From Chloroflexota bacterium (GTDB lineage: Bacteria > Chloroflexota > Anaerolineae > Anaerolineales > VGOW01), in the NCBI GenBank assembly GCA_016215145.1, contig JACRLA010000061.1:1-13313 (forward strand): 13,313 nucleotides of DNA, in the 5' to 3' direction. Of this stretch, positions 6,586-13,033 are shown in pieces. The notes beneath the pieces are model-generated. The model did no database searches and was not told the DNA's origin. It saw nothing but the letters and a program-made list of their open reading frames with translations. Within the stretch, counting starts at the first letter, position 1. Each line of letters starts with the position of its first letter. The position numbers were made by a program, and so were the translations under genes.

Positions 6586-6669
6586 TCTTCAACGGATAAG
6601 AAATCGGATAAACGGATGAACCGCGTAGCCAATCCGTTTACGCGAAGCGGACTTAAAATCCGTTGAAGA
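6586..6669. repeat. 84-bp hairpin-rich element with 12-bp terminal inverted repeats
   Basis: TCTTCAACGGAT (6586-6597) and ATCCGTTGAAGA (6658-6669) are exact inverted repeats. Nested inside are TAAACGGAT (6609-6617) and ATCCGTTTA (6632-6640). Related direct units CGGATAAG, CGGATAAA and CGGATGAA recur at 6593, 6605 and 6613. The element fills nearly all the 109-bp space between the divergent lipoprotein and thrC genes and could be a miniature repetitive element or a regulatory hairpin. Confidence 0.65.
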
Positions 6670-6673
6670 ATAG

Positions 6674-6679
6674 TATAAT
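6674..6679 (+). promoter_or_regulatory. -10 box of thrC, leaderless or nearly so
   Basis: A perfect TATAAT ends 9 bases before the thrC ATG at 6689, and no Shine-Dalgarno sequence lies between. The transcript would start about 0-3 bases before the ATG. The -35 region falls inside the hairpin element (6586-6669). Confidence 0.55.
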
Positions 6680-6688
6680 CGCCGCGCT

Positions 6689-7727
6689 ATGAGTTGGAAT
6701 GGAATTGTTGCACACTACAAACAATATCTCAAGATCGATCCACGCGCCACACCCGTCACGCTGCTCGAAGGTAACACACCGCTCATCCCCGCGCCGCGTT
6801 TGGCGAAAGAGATCGCCCCCAATTTAAATCTCTATCTCAAATATGAAGGATTGAATCCAACCGGCTCATTTAAAGATCGTGGGATGACGGCGGCAGGGAG
6901 CGAAAGCCACCATCTGCGCCAGCACCGGCAACACCGCCGCGTCTGCCGCCGCCTACTCGGCACGCGCCGGACTGCGCTGCATCGTCCTCATCCCCGAAGG
7001 CAAAGTTGCGCTCGGCAAGATCGCCGGAGCCATTGCCTACGGCGCGGAAGTGATTCAGATCAAAGGATCGTTTGACGATGCCTTGGCGATGGTGCGCGAA
7101 ATTTCGCAACGTCAACCGATCACGCTCGTCAACTCAATCAATCCTTATCGCATGGAAGGGCAGAAGACCGCCGCCTTTGAAATTTGCGACACACTGAATC
7201 ACGCGCCCGATTGGTTGTGTTTGCCCGTCGGCAATGCCGGAAACATCACTGCCTATTGGATGGGTTTTAAAAATTATCACGCAGAGAAAAAAATAGATTC
7301 GCTGCCTCAACTGCTTGGCGTGCAAGCGGCGGGCGCCGCGCCGTTGGTGTTGGGTCACGCGGTTGATAACCCCGAAACAATCGCCACCGCGATTCGAATC
7401 GGCAGACCGGCGAGAGGTGAACAAGCGATAGAAGCGGCTGAAGAGTCGAAGGGGAGAATCATCGCCGTCAGTGATGATCAGATTCTCGCGGCGTGGCGCG
7501 GACTCGCGCGCGAAGGCGTGTTCGTCGAACCGGCATCCGCCGCCGGAGTCGCCGGATTGATTCAAGAATCGCAACAAGGCAAGATCGATCTCGAAAATAA
7601 AACTGTCGTCGCCGTCCTCACCGGACACGGACTCAAAGACCCGGACGCTGTAACGAGCAGAGCGCAAGAGATGAGAGTGATTGAGGCGAATGTGGAATCG
7701 TTGGAGAGAGTGATGAGTGATACGTGA
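6689..7727 (+). pseudogene. thrC: Threonine synthase gene with a frameshifting ~20-nt deletion
   Basis: Threonine synthase converts O-phosphohomoserine to threonine with pyridoxal phosphate. The first frame reads MSWNGIVAHYKQYL ... NPTGSFKDRGMTAA, with the PLP lysine K62 in SFKDRG. From base 6897 the protein continues in another frame as GAKATICASTGNTAAS ... VNSINPYRMEGQKTAAFE ... PVGNAGNITAYW ... AVLTGHGLKDP, all strongly conserved in the family. In typical ThrC about seven residues (a V-x-K-A-x-E-x segment) lie between these parts; here only one base remains at the junction (6896), so about 20 bases are missing. Restored, the protein would have about 352 residues, the normal length. As read, translation leaves the family frame right after the PLP loop. 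This may be recent pseudogenisation or a sequence error. thrB follows. Confidence 0.85.
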
Positions 7728-7787
7728 TGCGTATTTCGTAACAACGGAATACGAAATACGGAATACGCCATCTGCCATTTGCCATCC
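7717..7787. repeat. Seven-base-period fold-back repeat between thrC and thrB
   Basis: From the end of thrC the sequence divides into 7-base units: GTGATAC, GTGATGC and GTATTTC, then one 8-base unit, then GGAATAC, GAAATAC and GGAATAC, then GCCATCT, GCCATTT and GCCATCC (7767-7787). The GTATTTC-type and GAAATAC-type units are complementary: CGTATTTCGTA (7730-7740) and TACGAAATACG (7750-7760) form an 11-bp stem with a 9-base loop. It fills the 65-bp thrC-thrB gap and includes the thrC stop region. Confidence 0.7.
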
Positions 7788-7792
7788 GCTAT

Positions 7793-8705
7793 ATGCCCAC
7801 CCGAGTCCGCGTCATCGTCCCCGCTTCAACCCAACTTGGGACCCGGCTTCGATTGCCTGGGTCTGGCGCTGGCGATTCACAATACGTTTGAATTCACGAC
7901 TCTTAACGCGGGTGAAGGTTTGCAAATTGAAATTGAGGGTGAAGGCAAAGAGAAATTAAAAGCCGATACAAGCAATTTGGGAATACAAGCGGCGAATGCG
8001 GTTTGGGAATCGCTGGGGCAGTCTCCGCTGGCGTTGAAAATTAAAATGACGAACAACATCCCGCTTGGTTCGGGGATGGGGTCGAGTGCATCGGCGATTG
8101 TCGGCGGGCTGGTGGCGGCTAACGCGCTGGCTGGCGGGTCGTTATCGCGATCCGATCTTTTGCGGATGGCGACCAAGATCGAAGGTCATCCTGATAATGT
8201 CGCCGCCGCCATCTTCGGCGGGCTGACGATTGTGAGTCATGCCAATGAAGAGTTGATGCACACCTCGCTTGACGTGCCGCCGATGAAAGTGGCGATTGCG
8301 CTGCCTAACATCAAACTTTCAACCGCCGACGCCCGCGCGGCGTTACGCAAGCATGTTCCGTTTGGTGACGCCGTCTTTAACATGGGGCGCACGGCGTTTG
8401 TGATTCAAGCGTTGCAAAAAGGCGATTACGATTTGTTGAGTTGGGCGATGACGGATAAACTGCATCAACCGTATCGCAAAAAATTAATTGTGGGCTTCGA
8501 TGACGTGGTGAACGCGGCGCGCAGAGTCGGCGCGCGCGCGGTGGCGTTATCGGGCGCGGGACCCAGCATCGCCGCGTTTGCTCCTGACCACCATTGGGAG
8601 ATCGCCGAGGCGATGAAGAAAGCGTTTGAGGCAAACGGAGTCGCCTGCCGCACGTTTGTGTTGCCGGTGGATAGGCAGGGTGTGCAGATTAGTGTGAGTG
8701 GGTGA
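7793..8705 (+). pseudogene. thrB: Homoserine kinase gene with a 2-nt deletion near its start
   Basis: Homoserine kinase, a GHMP kinase, makes O-phosphohomoserine, the substrate of ThrC. From the ATG at 7793 the sequence reads MPTRVRVIVPAST, the expected first strand, but then leaves frame. LGPGFDCLGLALAIHNTF follows in another frame. The pattern PASTANLGPGFD is restored if two bases are missing at about 7830-7832. The rest is intact: the ATP-binding loop PLGSGMGSSASA, GHPDNVAAAIFGG, and the C-terminal LSGAGPSIAAF. Repaired, it would have about 304 residues. A TTG at 7779 could start the long frame but would replace the conserved first strand with unrelated residues. The last 114 bp recur at 10377-10490. 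Two broken adjacent genes suggest a decaying threonine locus or local sequence errors. Confidence 0.8.
8592..8705 (+). repeat. Direct repeat copy 1: 3' end of thrB
   Basis: These 114 bp match 10377-10490 with no gaps and 7 differences. The first 74 bp (8592-8665) are identical. All 7 differences are in the last 40 bp, and every one is synonymous in the thrB frame, including TGA versus TAA at the stop. Confidence 0.95.
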
Positions 8706-8709
8706 AGAG

Positions 8710-8749
8710 GTAAAAACGTAAACAGGTAGAAACGTACCTGCCTACCTGC
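8710..8749. repeat. Eight-base-period fold-back repeat downstream of thrB
   Basis: Five consecutive 8-base units are visible: GTAAAAAC, GTAAACAG, GTAGAAAC, then GTACCTGC and CTACCTGC. The last two are inverted relative to the AGGTA core of the earlier ones, and CAGGTAG (8723-8729) pairs with CTACCTG (8742-8748). A C-run and the T-run at 8755-8759 follow, so it may work as a weak terminator after thrB. Confidence 0.65.
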
Positions 8750-8764
8750 CCCCCTTTTTACTTG

Positions 8765-8782
8765 TATACTTCTTTAAAGAGG
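8765..8782 (+). promoter_or_regulatory. -10 box and Shine-Dalgarno for the DUF4058 gene
   Basis: A TATACT hexamer (8765-8770) is followed by AAAGAGG (8776-8782), a good Shine-Dalgarno 6 bases before the ATG at 8789. No convincing -35 is seen. The ribosome-binding site decides the start at 8789 over an in-frame ATG at 8762. Confidence 0.55.
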
Positions 8783-8788
8783 TGCGCT

Positions 8789-9580
8789 ATGCCAAGTCCG
8801 TTTCCCGGTATGGATCCGTATTTAGAAAATACATCAACCTGGCGCGATCTGCATCACAGTTTGATCACATATATTCGTGACGCTCTACAACCCAATCTGC
8901 GCCCAAACTACAATGCGCGCATTGAAGAGCGCGTTTATATGGTGACGCCACCGCAACGGTTTTACCCCGATGTAACGCTTTTGAAAATGCCGCGCGCGTT
9001 GAAAGAGTCGCGCACACTCTCAACGGCGTCACCCGCAAATTTGCGCGAACCTATCGAATTGATTCTCCCCAAAGAAGAACAACGTGAACCGTTTTTAGAA
9101 ATCCGCCAACGCAGCGGTGAAGTGGTCGCGGTGATCGAAGTATTGAGTCCATCAAACAAAGCGCATGGAGAAGGGTATCAACAATATCTTCGCAAACAAA
9201 ATGATGTATTGAACAGTCAAGCGCATTTAGTGGAGATTGATTTGTTGAGCACAGGGTTGTTTGCAACGGCGTGCAATGTGCAGGGAGCGCGCCCCGAAGA
9301 TTTGCCGCCATCGCGCTACCTCATCTGTATCAGCCGCGCCCAAGATCGAAACGAGGCGCGTTTCTTGATGTATCCGATCAGACTACAAGAAGCATTGCCC
9401 GCATTTCGTATTCCGCTCAAAGCGCCCGACCCCGATGTGGTGTTAAATTTGCAAGCGGTGTTTGAGAAGTGTTATGACAACGGTGGTTACGCCGATTTTG
9501 TGAATTACAAAGAGCAACCGCCCGCACCGTTGACGGAAGAAGAGGGGACGTGGGTGAAGGAAATGATCTTGAAAGTGTAA
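8789..9580 (+). CDS. DUF4058 family protein
   Basis: The 263-residue product begins MPSPFPGMDPYLE, the signature opening of DUF4058, and runs the full family length. The function is unknown in this family. Seen here are YPDVTLL (59-65), FLEIRQRSGEVVAVIEVLSPSNK (102-124) and AHLVEIDLL (145-153). The order Asp (D61), then Glu-X-Leu-Ser-Pro-Ser-X-Lys (E117 to K124), then a strand ending in acidic residues resembles the core of PD-(D/E)XK-fold proteins such as Uma2, so a nuclease-like fold is possible; that is my inference. The start is set by the AAAGAGG ribosome-binding site. The next gene's ribosome-binding site overlaps this stop codon, so both genes form an operon inside the segment flanked by duplicated thrB ends. 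Confidence 0.88.
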   Translation: MPSPFPGMDPYLENTSTWRDLHHSLITYIRDALQPNLRPNYNARIEERVYMVTPPQRFYPDVTLLKMPRALKESRTLSTASPANLREPIELILPKEEQREPFLEIRQRSGEVVAVIEVLSPSNKAHGEGYQQYLRKQNDVLNSQAHLVEIDLLSTGLFATACNVQGARPEDLPPSRYLICISRAQDRNEARFLMYPIRLQEALPAFRIPLKAPDPDVVLNLQAVFEKCYDNGGYADFVNYKEQPPAPLTEEEGTWVKEMILKV

Positions 9581-9591
9581 GGAGATGAATC

Positions 9592-10275
9592 ATGACATAT
9601 AAACCACAATCCAAAGGGGCATGCATTTATTGCGGCGACGAAGTTGCCAAAGGCGGCATGAGCAAACATCTTGCCGCTTGCGCCAAACGTAAAGCGGTTA
9701 TTGAACAAGCAGAGAAAAAGAAAGGCGTAAAGGAATCGCTTTATCACTTGCGCGTGCAAGATGCGGGGGGCGCAGACTTTTGGCTCGATTTGGAAATGCG
9801 TGGGTCGAGTACGCTCAAGCATCTCGATTCTTATTTGCGCGATATTTGGTTAGAATGTTGTGGACACATGAGTCAATTTTCGTTTGGGGGTTGGGGTGGC
9901 GACGAGATCGCCATGAGCCGTAAAATTAAAGATGTGATGCAGCCCCAAGATACTTTGACGCACATTTATGATTTCGGAACTTCATCGGAGACGTTGGTTA
10001 AGGTGGTTGGCATTCGCGAAGGCAAACCGACAACGTCTCATCCGATTGCCTTGATGGCGCGTAATCTCTTACCCGAAGCGAAGTGTACAGAGTGCGAGAA
10101 ATTGGCAACGTGGTTGTGCATGGAATGTTTGATTGAAGAAGGGACACCGGGTTTCTTGTGCGATGAACATGCCGAGGGTCATCCACACGATAATTATGGC
10201 GAACCTGTGCCGTTAGTCAATTCTCCGCGCGTGGGGATGTGCGGTTATACCGGACCCGCAGACGCGCCGTATTAA
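9592..10275 (+). CDS. Zinc-finger protein with pRiA4b ORF-3-like domain
   Basis: The 227-residue protein has three parts. Residues 11-30 form a likely zinc knuckle, C11-X2-C14-X11-H26-X3-C30. Residues about 50-142 resemble the plasmid pRiA4b ORF-3 family: WLDLEMRGSSTLKHLDSYLRDIW, CCGHMSQFSF, and DTLTHIYDFGT. Residues about 165-220 contain a second cluster of metal ligands (CTEC, CMEC, LCDEH, GHPHD, MCGY). pRiA4b-like domains occur on plasmids, in insertion-sequence passenger genes and in many chromosomes; their role is unknown. AAGGAG 7 bases upstream of the ATG overlaps the DUF4058 stop, so the genes are cotranscribed. Just after its stop begins a triple hairpin that may terminate the operon. 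Confidence 0.82.
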   Translation: MTYKPQSKGACIYCGDEVAKGGMSKHLAACAKRKAVIEQAEKKKGVKESLYHLRVQDAGGADFWLDLEMRGSSTLKHLDSYLRDIWLECCGHMSQFSFGGWGGDEIAMSRKIKDVMQPQDTLTHIYDFGTSSETLVKVVGIREGKPTTSHPIALMARNLLPEAKCTECEKLATWLCMECLIEEGTPGFLCDEHAEGHPHDNYGEPVPLVNSPRVGMCGYTGPADAPY

Positions 10276-10289
10276 TTGCCGCGAAGCAA

Positions 10290-10371
10290 AGCCGCGAATT
10301 CATTCGCGGCTGATACCAACGAAACGCGCTTAAGCGCGTTTAGCGTGGCAGGCGTTGAATTCATTCAACGC
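10290..10371. repeat. Three consecutive perfect hairpins
   Basis: Hairpin 1 pairs AGCCGCGAA (10290-10298) with TTCGCGGCT (10303-10311), loop TTCA. Hairpin 2 is the 20-base palindrome with arms AAACGCGCTT and AAGCGCGTTT (10322-10341). Hairpin 3 pairs GCGTTGAA (10352-10359) with TTCAACGC (10364-10371), again with loop TTCA. Hairpins 1 and 3 share the core GAATTCATTC. The block ends 5 bases before the second thrB fragment. It may be a composite repetitive element and may terminate transcription. Confidence 0.85.
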
Positions 10372-10376
10372 AAGAT

Positions 10377-10490
10377 CATTGGGAGATCGCCGAGGCGATG
10401 AAGAAAGCGTTTGAGGCAAACGGAGTCGCCTGCCGCACGTTTGTGTTGCCAGTAGATAGGCAAGGCGTGCAAATTAGTGTGAGTGGATAA
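10377..10490 (+). pseudogene. Duplicated 3' fragment of thrB (direct repeat copy 2)
   Basis: This fragment encodes HWEIAEAMKKAFEANGVACR and the rest of the homoserine kinase C-terminus through SVSG and a stop, identical at the protein level to the end of thrB 1785 bp upstream. There is no start codon or remainder of the kinase, so it is a gene remnant. The DNA differs from copy 1 at 7 of 114 positions, all synonymous and all in the last 40 bp, which is unexpected for a decaying pseudogene and points to an origin from a functional thrB allele. Confidence 0.93.
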
Positions 10491-10514
10491 GATTTTTTAT
10501 AGACAAATGTATTG

Positions 10515-10542
10515 TTGACTCGAATGATGAAAAGCTTATACT
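10515..10542 (+). promoter_or_regulatory. Promoter of the AT-rich two-gene unit
   Basis: TTGACT (10515-10520) and TATACT (10537-10542) are separated by 16 bases, each hexamer one base from consensus. The start would fall near 10549, leaving a leader of about 60 bases. It lies in the AT-rich gap just after the thrB remnant; no other feature is seen in that gap. Confidence 0.65.
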
Positions 10543-10609
10543 TGATTTTCAGATGGAAAGATGTTATGACGAATTTGAAATTTTGAGAACCTGTTAGCCC
10601 TCTAAAGGT

Positions 10610-11119
10610 ATGATTGTGGACGAACAACTACTGTCAGTTCACGAACGATCTCTCCGTACAAAACTTCTTCCACTCCTTGTGGAGCGAGTCTTTCACGTAA
10701 CCTCACAAACAGCATATACACAGATACTCGCTGATGGAATGATTCGATCAAACAAGAATCAAGATTTTGAGTTCACGTTCGGCCAATCCGAAAACTCTTA
10801 TTTTCGAAAGCGAGGTTGCGTTTCGGTCTTCGATTTACGCTCGGTAACGCCTAGCCAACTGGAAGACGCTCTTTCGAAATATTATTTTCTGAATCCTTCG
10901 TTTGTTGCCAATCACCCTGTTTTTCTGTTTCTCAACCAATCTTGGTGTGAACAGCTAATCCCATGGTCTAAGCGGAAGGATGAGGAGGCATTTCAAGAAA
11001 TGGTCATTCCCTATGTCGAAGCAGGCTATCCTGGTGACATACCTCTTTCTATAATCGCTGGGGTTCTTCGAGTCAATATTAGTTCTGCATTGAGCAGCTT
11101 CGCAGAGAAAATATTATAA
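10610..11119 (+). CDS. Uncharacterised protein, possible ADP-ribosyltransferase-like fold
   Basis: The 169-residue protein is not a family I can name. It contains VFHVTSQTAYTQILADGMIRSN (27-48), a strand with His and Thr followed by a helix and a turn, then SYFRKRGCVSVFDLR (63-77) and VIPYVEAGYPGDIPLS (132-147). The order H-x-T, later Ser/Tyr, then a Glu on a strand (E137) recalls the H-Y-E arrangement of ADP-ribosyltransferase folds such as DarT, but this is a pattern-based guess. Base composition is AT-richer than in neighbouring genes, suggesting transfer. AAAGG (10604-10608) lies one base from the ATG at 10610 but 7 bases from an in-frame GTG at 10616, which may be the true start. It is 12 bases from the next gene, likely one operon. 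Confidence 0.65.
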   Translation: MIVDEQLLSVHERSLRTKLLPLLVERVFHVTSQTAYTQILADGMIRSNKNQDFEFTFGQSENSYFRKRGCVSVFDLRSVTPSQLEDALSKYYFLNPSFVANHPVFLFLNQSWCEQLIPWSKRKDEEAFQEMVIPYVEAGYPGDIPLSIIAGVLRVNISSALSSFAEKIL

Positions 11120-11131
11120 GAGAGGTCAATA

Positions 11132-11692
11132 ATGAAAAAATGCCAATATTGTGCAGAGCAAATTCAAGATGAAGCCGTTATCTGTAGATACTGTGGACGC
11201 GATTTAACGACAATCCCTGTCAGTCAGTCTCCTCAGACCATTCAATCTACATCATCCCACCCCAAACCTCAGCCAAAGAGCGACAATTCCCACATAGGAT
11301 GGTTGGTAGTAATAGGATTAACGATTGCTGGATACCTGCTCTTGATAAACTTGGGCAACTCGCCCAATTCAAATAATGCACCGACATCCTCTTCAAACAA
11401 TACGTCGACATCGTCTCAACCTCATGACGATCTCTCTCTCTTCGTCTCAAAATATGGAACGCCAGATGAAGTACGCTCAACAGAGTACGACAATCCGCGA
11501 CCACCACTCGTTACAAAAATATTGATCTACAAAAAAGAACAACTCCGAGTAGCATATGTTGCTGATGCTCCCGCCGGTTCGCCACCACCATACAACAACT
11601 GGAAGCTATTGGGTTTTCTGAATGATATTACTGGTAAAGCAATCGATCCTGGAGAAGTGGTAAGAATCATGCAACAGCGTCAACAGAAATGA
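11132..11692 (+). CDS. Zinc-ribbon, single-pass membrane protein
   Basis: The 186-residue protein starts with a four-cysteine zinc ribbon, C4-X2-C7 and C18-X2-C21 (CQYCAEQIQDEAVICRYCG), typical of small bacterial zinc-ribbon modules. A Ser/Pro/Gln-rich linker (29-53), one membrane helix (about 56-74) and a Ser/Asn/Thr-rich linker (76-98) follow. A compact domain from about 100 to 183 contains LFVSKYGTPDEVRSTEYDNP and KILIYKKEQLRVAYV, looking like a small alpha-beta domain outside the membrane. AGAGAGG lies 6 bases upstream of the ATG. Coupling to the preceding gene and the shared low GC suggest a single acquired unit. The function is unknown; such proteins are often stress or envelope sensors. 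Confidence 0.78.
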   Translation: MKKCQYCAEQIQDEAVICRYCGRDLTTIPVSQSPQTIQSTSSHPKPQPKSDNSHIGWLVVIGLTIAGYLLLINLGNSPNSNNAPTSSSNNTSTSSQPHDDLSLFVSKYGTPDEVRSTEYDNPRPPLVTKILIYKKEQLRVAYVADAPAGSPPPYNNWKLLGFLNDITGKAIDPGEVVRIMQQRQQK

Positions 11693-11762
11693 TTTGGAGA
11701 AGGAAGTAAGCGCATTTCATATTACATCGAGCAATTACATTCCACTTCACCAGACAAAAAAA

Positions 11763-11800
11763 GAAAACAGCCACTAACAAAAATGTTGGTGGCTGTTTTC
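11763..11800. terminator. Bidirectional terminator between convergent genes
   Basis: A 17-bp stem pairs 11763-11779 with 11784-11800 (one G-T pair) around an AAAA loop, with core ACAGCCAC/GTGGCTGT. The A-rich flank (AAAAAAAGAAAA upstream) gives a strong T-tract on the minus strand for the protease gene, and TTTTC follows the stem on the plus strand for the zinc-ribbon gene. Confidence 0.9.
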
Positions 11801-11827
11801 TATCTGCTATTCGCAATTTACTATCCG

Positions 11828-12970
11828 CTAAAACGGTCTCGGCGTAATGATCAACAAAAACCAGATCAACGTGATGAAGCCGATGGCTTTGCGAACAGGA
11901 TCGAGCGGGGTGATGTCGTTGAGCGGCGATGAATGACGCAAGCCGGTGATGATGGCGAAGAACGCCCAAGTGAACCAACCTTGCCACACGGTGAATCCGG
12001 CGATGATCATTGTGCCGAAGGCGATGAAGGCTAAGGTGTGTGCCGCTTTGCCTAACACGGCGTAGGCAACGTGACCACCATCGAGTTGACCCATCGGCAG
12101 TAAGTTGATGCCCGTGATGAGAATGCCGAACCAGGCGGCGATGGCGATGGGATGGAGCGAGACGGCGTACCCTGCGGCATGAGGTTGAATTAAATCAGTA
12201 AGCCAGCGCAGGAGAAGTGACGATCCGAGTTGCCCTGATACGCTGAGCACCGGCACTAATCTCGACAAGAAGAGTCCAACGATCATCAATGGTAGTGCCA
12301 CAATAAATCCGGCGACAGGTCCAGCGAGTCCAACATCAAACAACGCTTTGCGATTCTCGACGGGCGACTTGAGTTGAATGAACGCGCCCATTGTGCCAAG
12401 ACCGAACGGGACGGGGATGAAATACGGAAGGGTGACGTTGACGCCGTGCAAACGCCCCACAATGTAATGCCCCATCTCATGCACGCCGAGAATCAATAGC
12501 AGTGTGATCGCAAAGGGCGCGCCGGATGCGAGCGCGTTCACTATAACACTCCACTGTCCGTGCGTAATTGCGTTGGGCAATATGCGCCAAAGATTTATTT
12601 GAGCAAAACTGGCACCGGCGAACATCGTGGTAAGAATTGTAATGAACAGCAGTGCCGCATTGATGAGCGGATTGGATCGCGTAAACGGAATCACGCCGCG
12701 TTGGGCGATGACGACATCGTTGCCATTTTTTTCGCGGCGCAGCAACGCGGTGTAGCCCAATCGTTGAAAGCGATCTTTGAGAATGTTGTAAGCATCTTCG
12801 GCGGTGTTAAGCAACTGACCGATGAATGCCACCGAATCGCCTTGAGTACGGATGTCTGCCAAACGGATCACGCCTTCTACTTCTGCGCGCAGAGCAGCCA
12901 CCACATCGAATTGTTTTTGCAGAAACGCTTGATAGTTAAACATGGGATCACCTTCGTCTTTATCGGTCAT
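11828..12970 (-). CDS. Site-2-protease-type M50 membrane metalloprotease
   Basis: The 380-residue product is an intramembrane zinc protease of family M50. The zinc ligands HEMGH (164-168) sit in a membrane helix, and the third ligand is in LLPMGQLDGGH (290-300, D297). Before them is a helical soluble domain (about 12-95), as in the bacterial/plant EGY-like branch that lacks a PDZ domain. Further helices lie at about 100-120, 150-172, 212-236, 270-292, 305-345 and 362-376. Relatives cleave anti-sigma factors or transmembrane segments; no substrate is apparent here. The ATG at 12970 lacks a Shine-Dalgarno sequence but follows a TATAGT box; an in-frame ATG at 12943 has AAGGTGAT upstream and could be the real start. 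It ends at the bidirectional terminator. Confidence 0.9.
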   Translation of the reverse strand: MTDKDEGDPMFNYQAFLQKQFDVVAALRAEVEGVIRLADIRTQGDSVAFIGQLLNTAEDAYNILKDRFQRLGYTALLRREKNGNDVVIAQRGVIPFTRSNPLINAALLFITILTTMFAGASFAQINLWRILPNAITHGQWSVIVNALASGAPFAITLLLILGVHEMGHYIVGRLHGVNVTLPYFIPVPFGLGTMGAFIQLKSPVENRKALFDVGLAGPVAGFIVALPLMIVGLFLSRLVPVLSVSGQLGSSLLLRWLTDLIQPHAAGYAVSLHPIAIAAWFGILITGINLLPMGQLDGGHVAYAVLGKAAHTLAFIAFGTMIIAGFTVWQGWFTWAFFAIITGLRHSSPLNDITPLDPVRKAIGFITLIWFLLIITPRPF

Positions 12971-13033
12971 GGTTGTGTCTCACTATAGAGGCGCGATATA
13001 AAAATTGTGTAGACGGAAGATGAGAGGATAGTG

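Larger units (their letters stand above)
8706..10376. other. Candidate inserted cassette bracketed by duplicated thrB 3' ends
   Basis: This 1.67-kb segment lies between the two copies of the thrB 3' end. It holds an octamer-repeat hairpin (8710-8749), a promoter, two coupled genes (DUF4058 and a zinc/pRiA4b-like protein) and a triple-hairpin array at its right border. The layout resembles an integrative element that restores its target gene's 3' end, but no integrase or transposase is encoded, so movement would need functions from elsewhere or homologous recombination. The element status is an inference. Confidence 0.4.

Noticed and set aside
6580..6688. Threonine-type attenuator or riboswitch upstream of thrC
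   Set aside because: The hairpins lie upstream of the -10 box, so they would not be transcribed with thrC, and there is no leader peptide rich in Thr or Ile codons.
7717..7787. Possible CRISPR-like array in the thrC-thrB gap
   Set aside because: Units are only 7 bases with no spacers; it is a degenerate short-period repeat.
7779..7834. TTG at 7779 as the true start of an intact homoserine kinase
   Set aside because: It would replace the conserved first strand (MPTRVRVIVPAST, clearly encoded in another frame from 7793) with an unrelated sequence; a 2-nt deletion explains the data better.
10376..10627. 83-codon open frame on the minus strand
   Set aside because: It is the antisense of the thrB remnant and the AT-rich promoter region, with no ribosome-binding site or domain.
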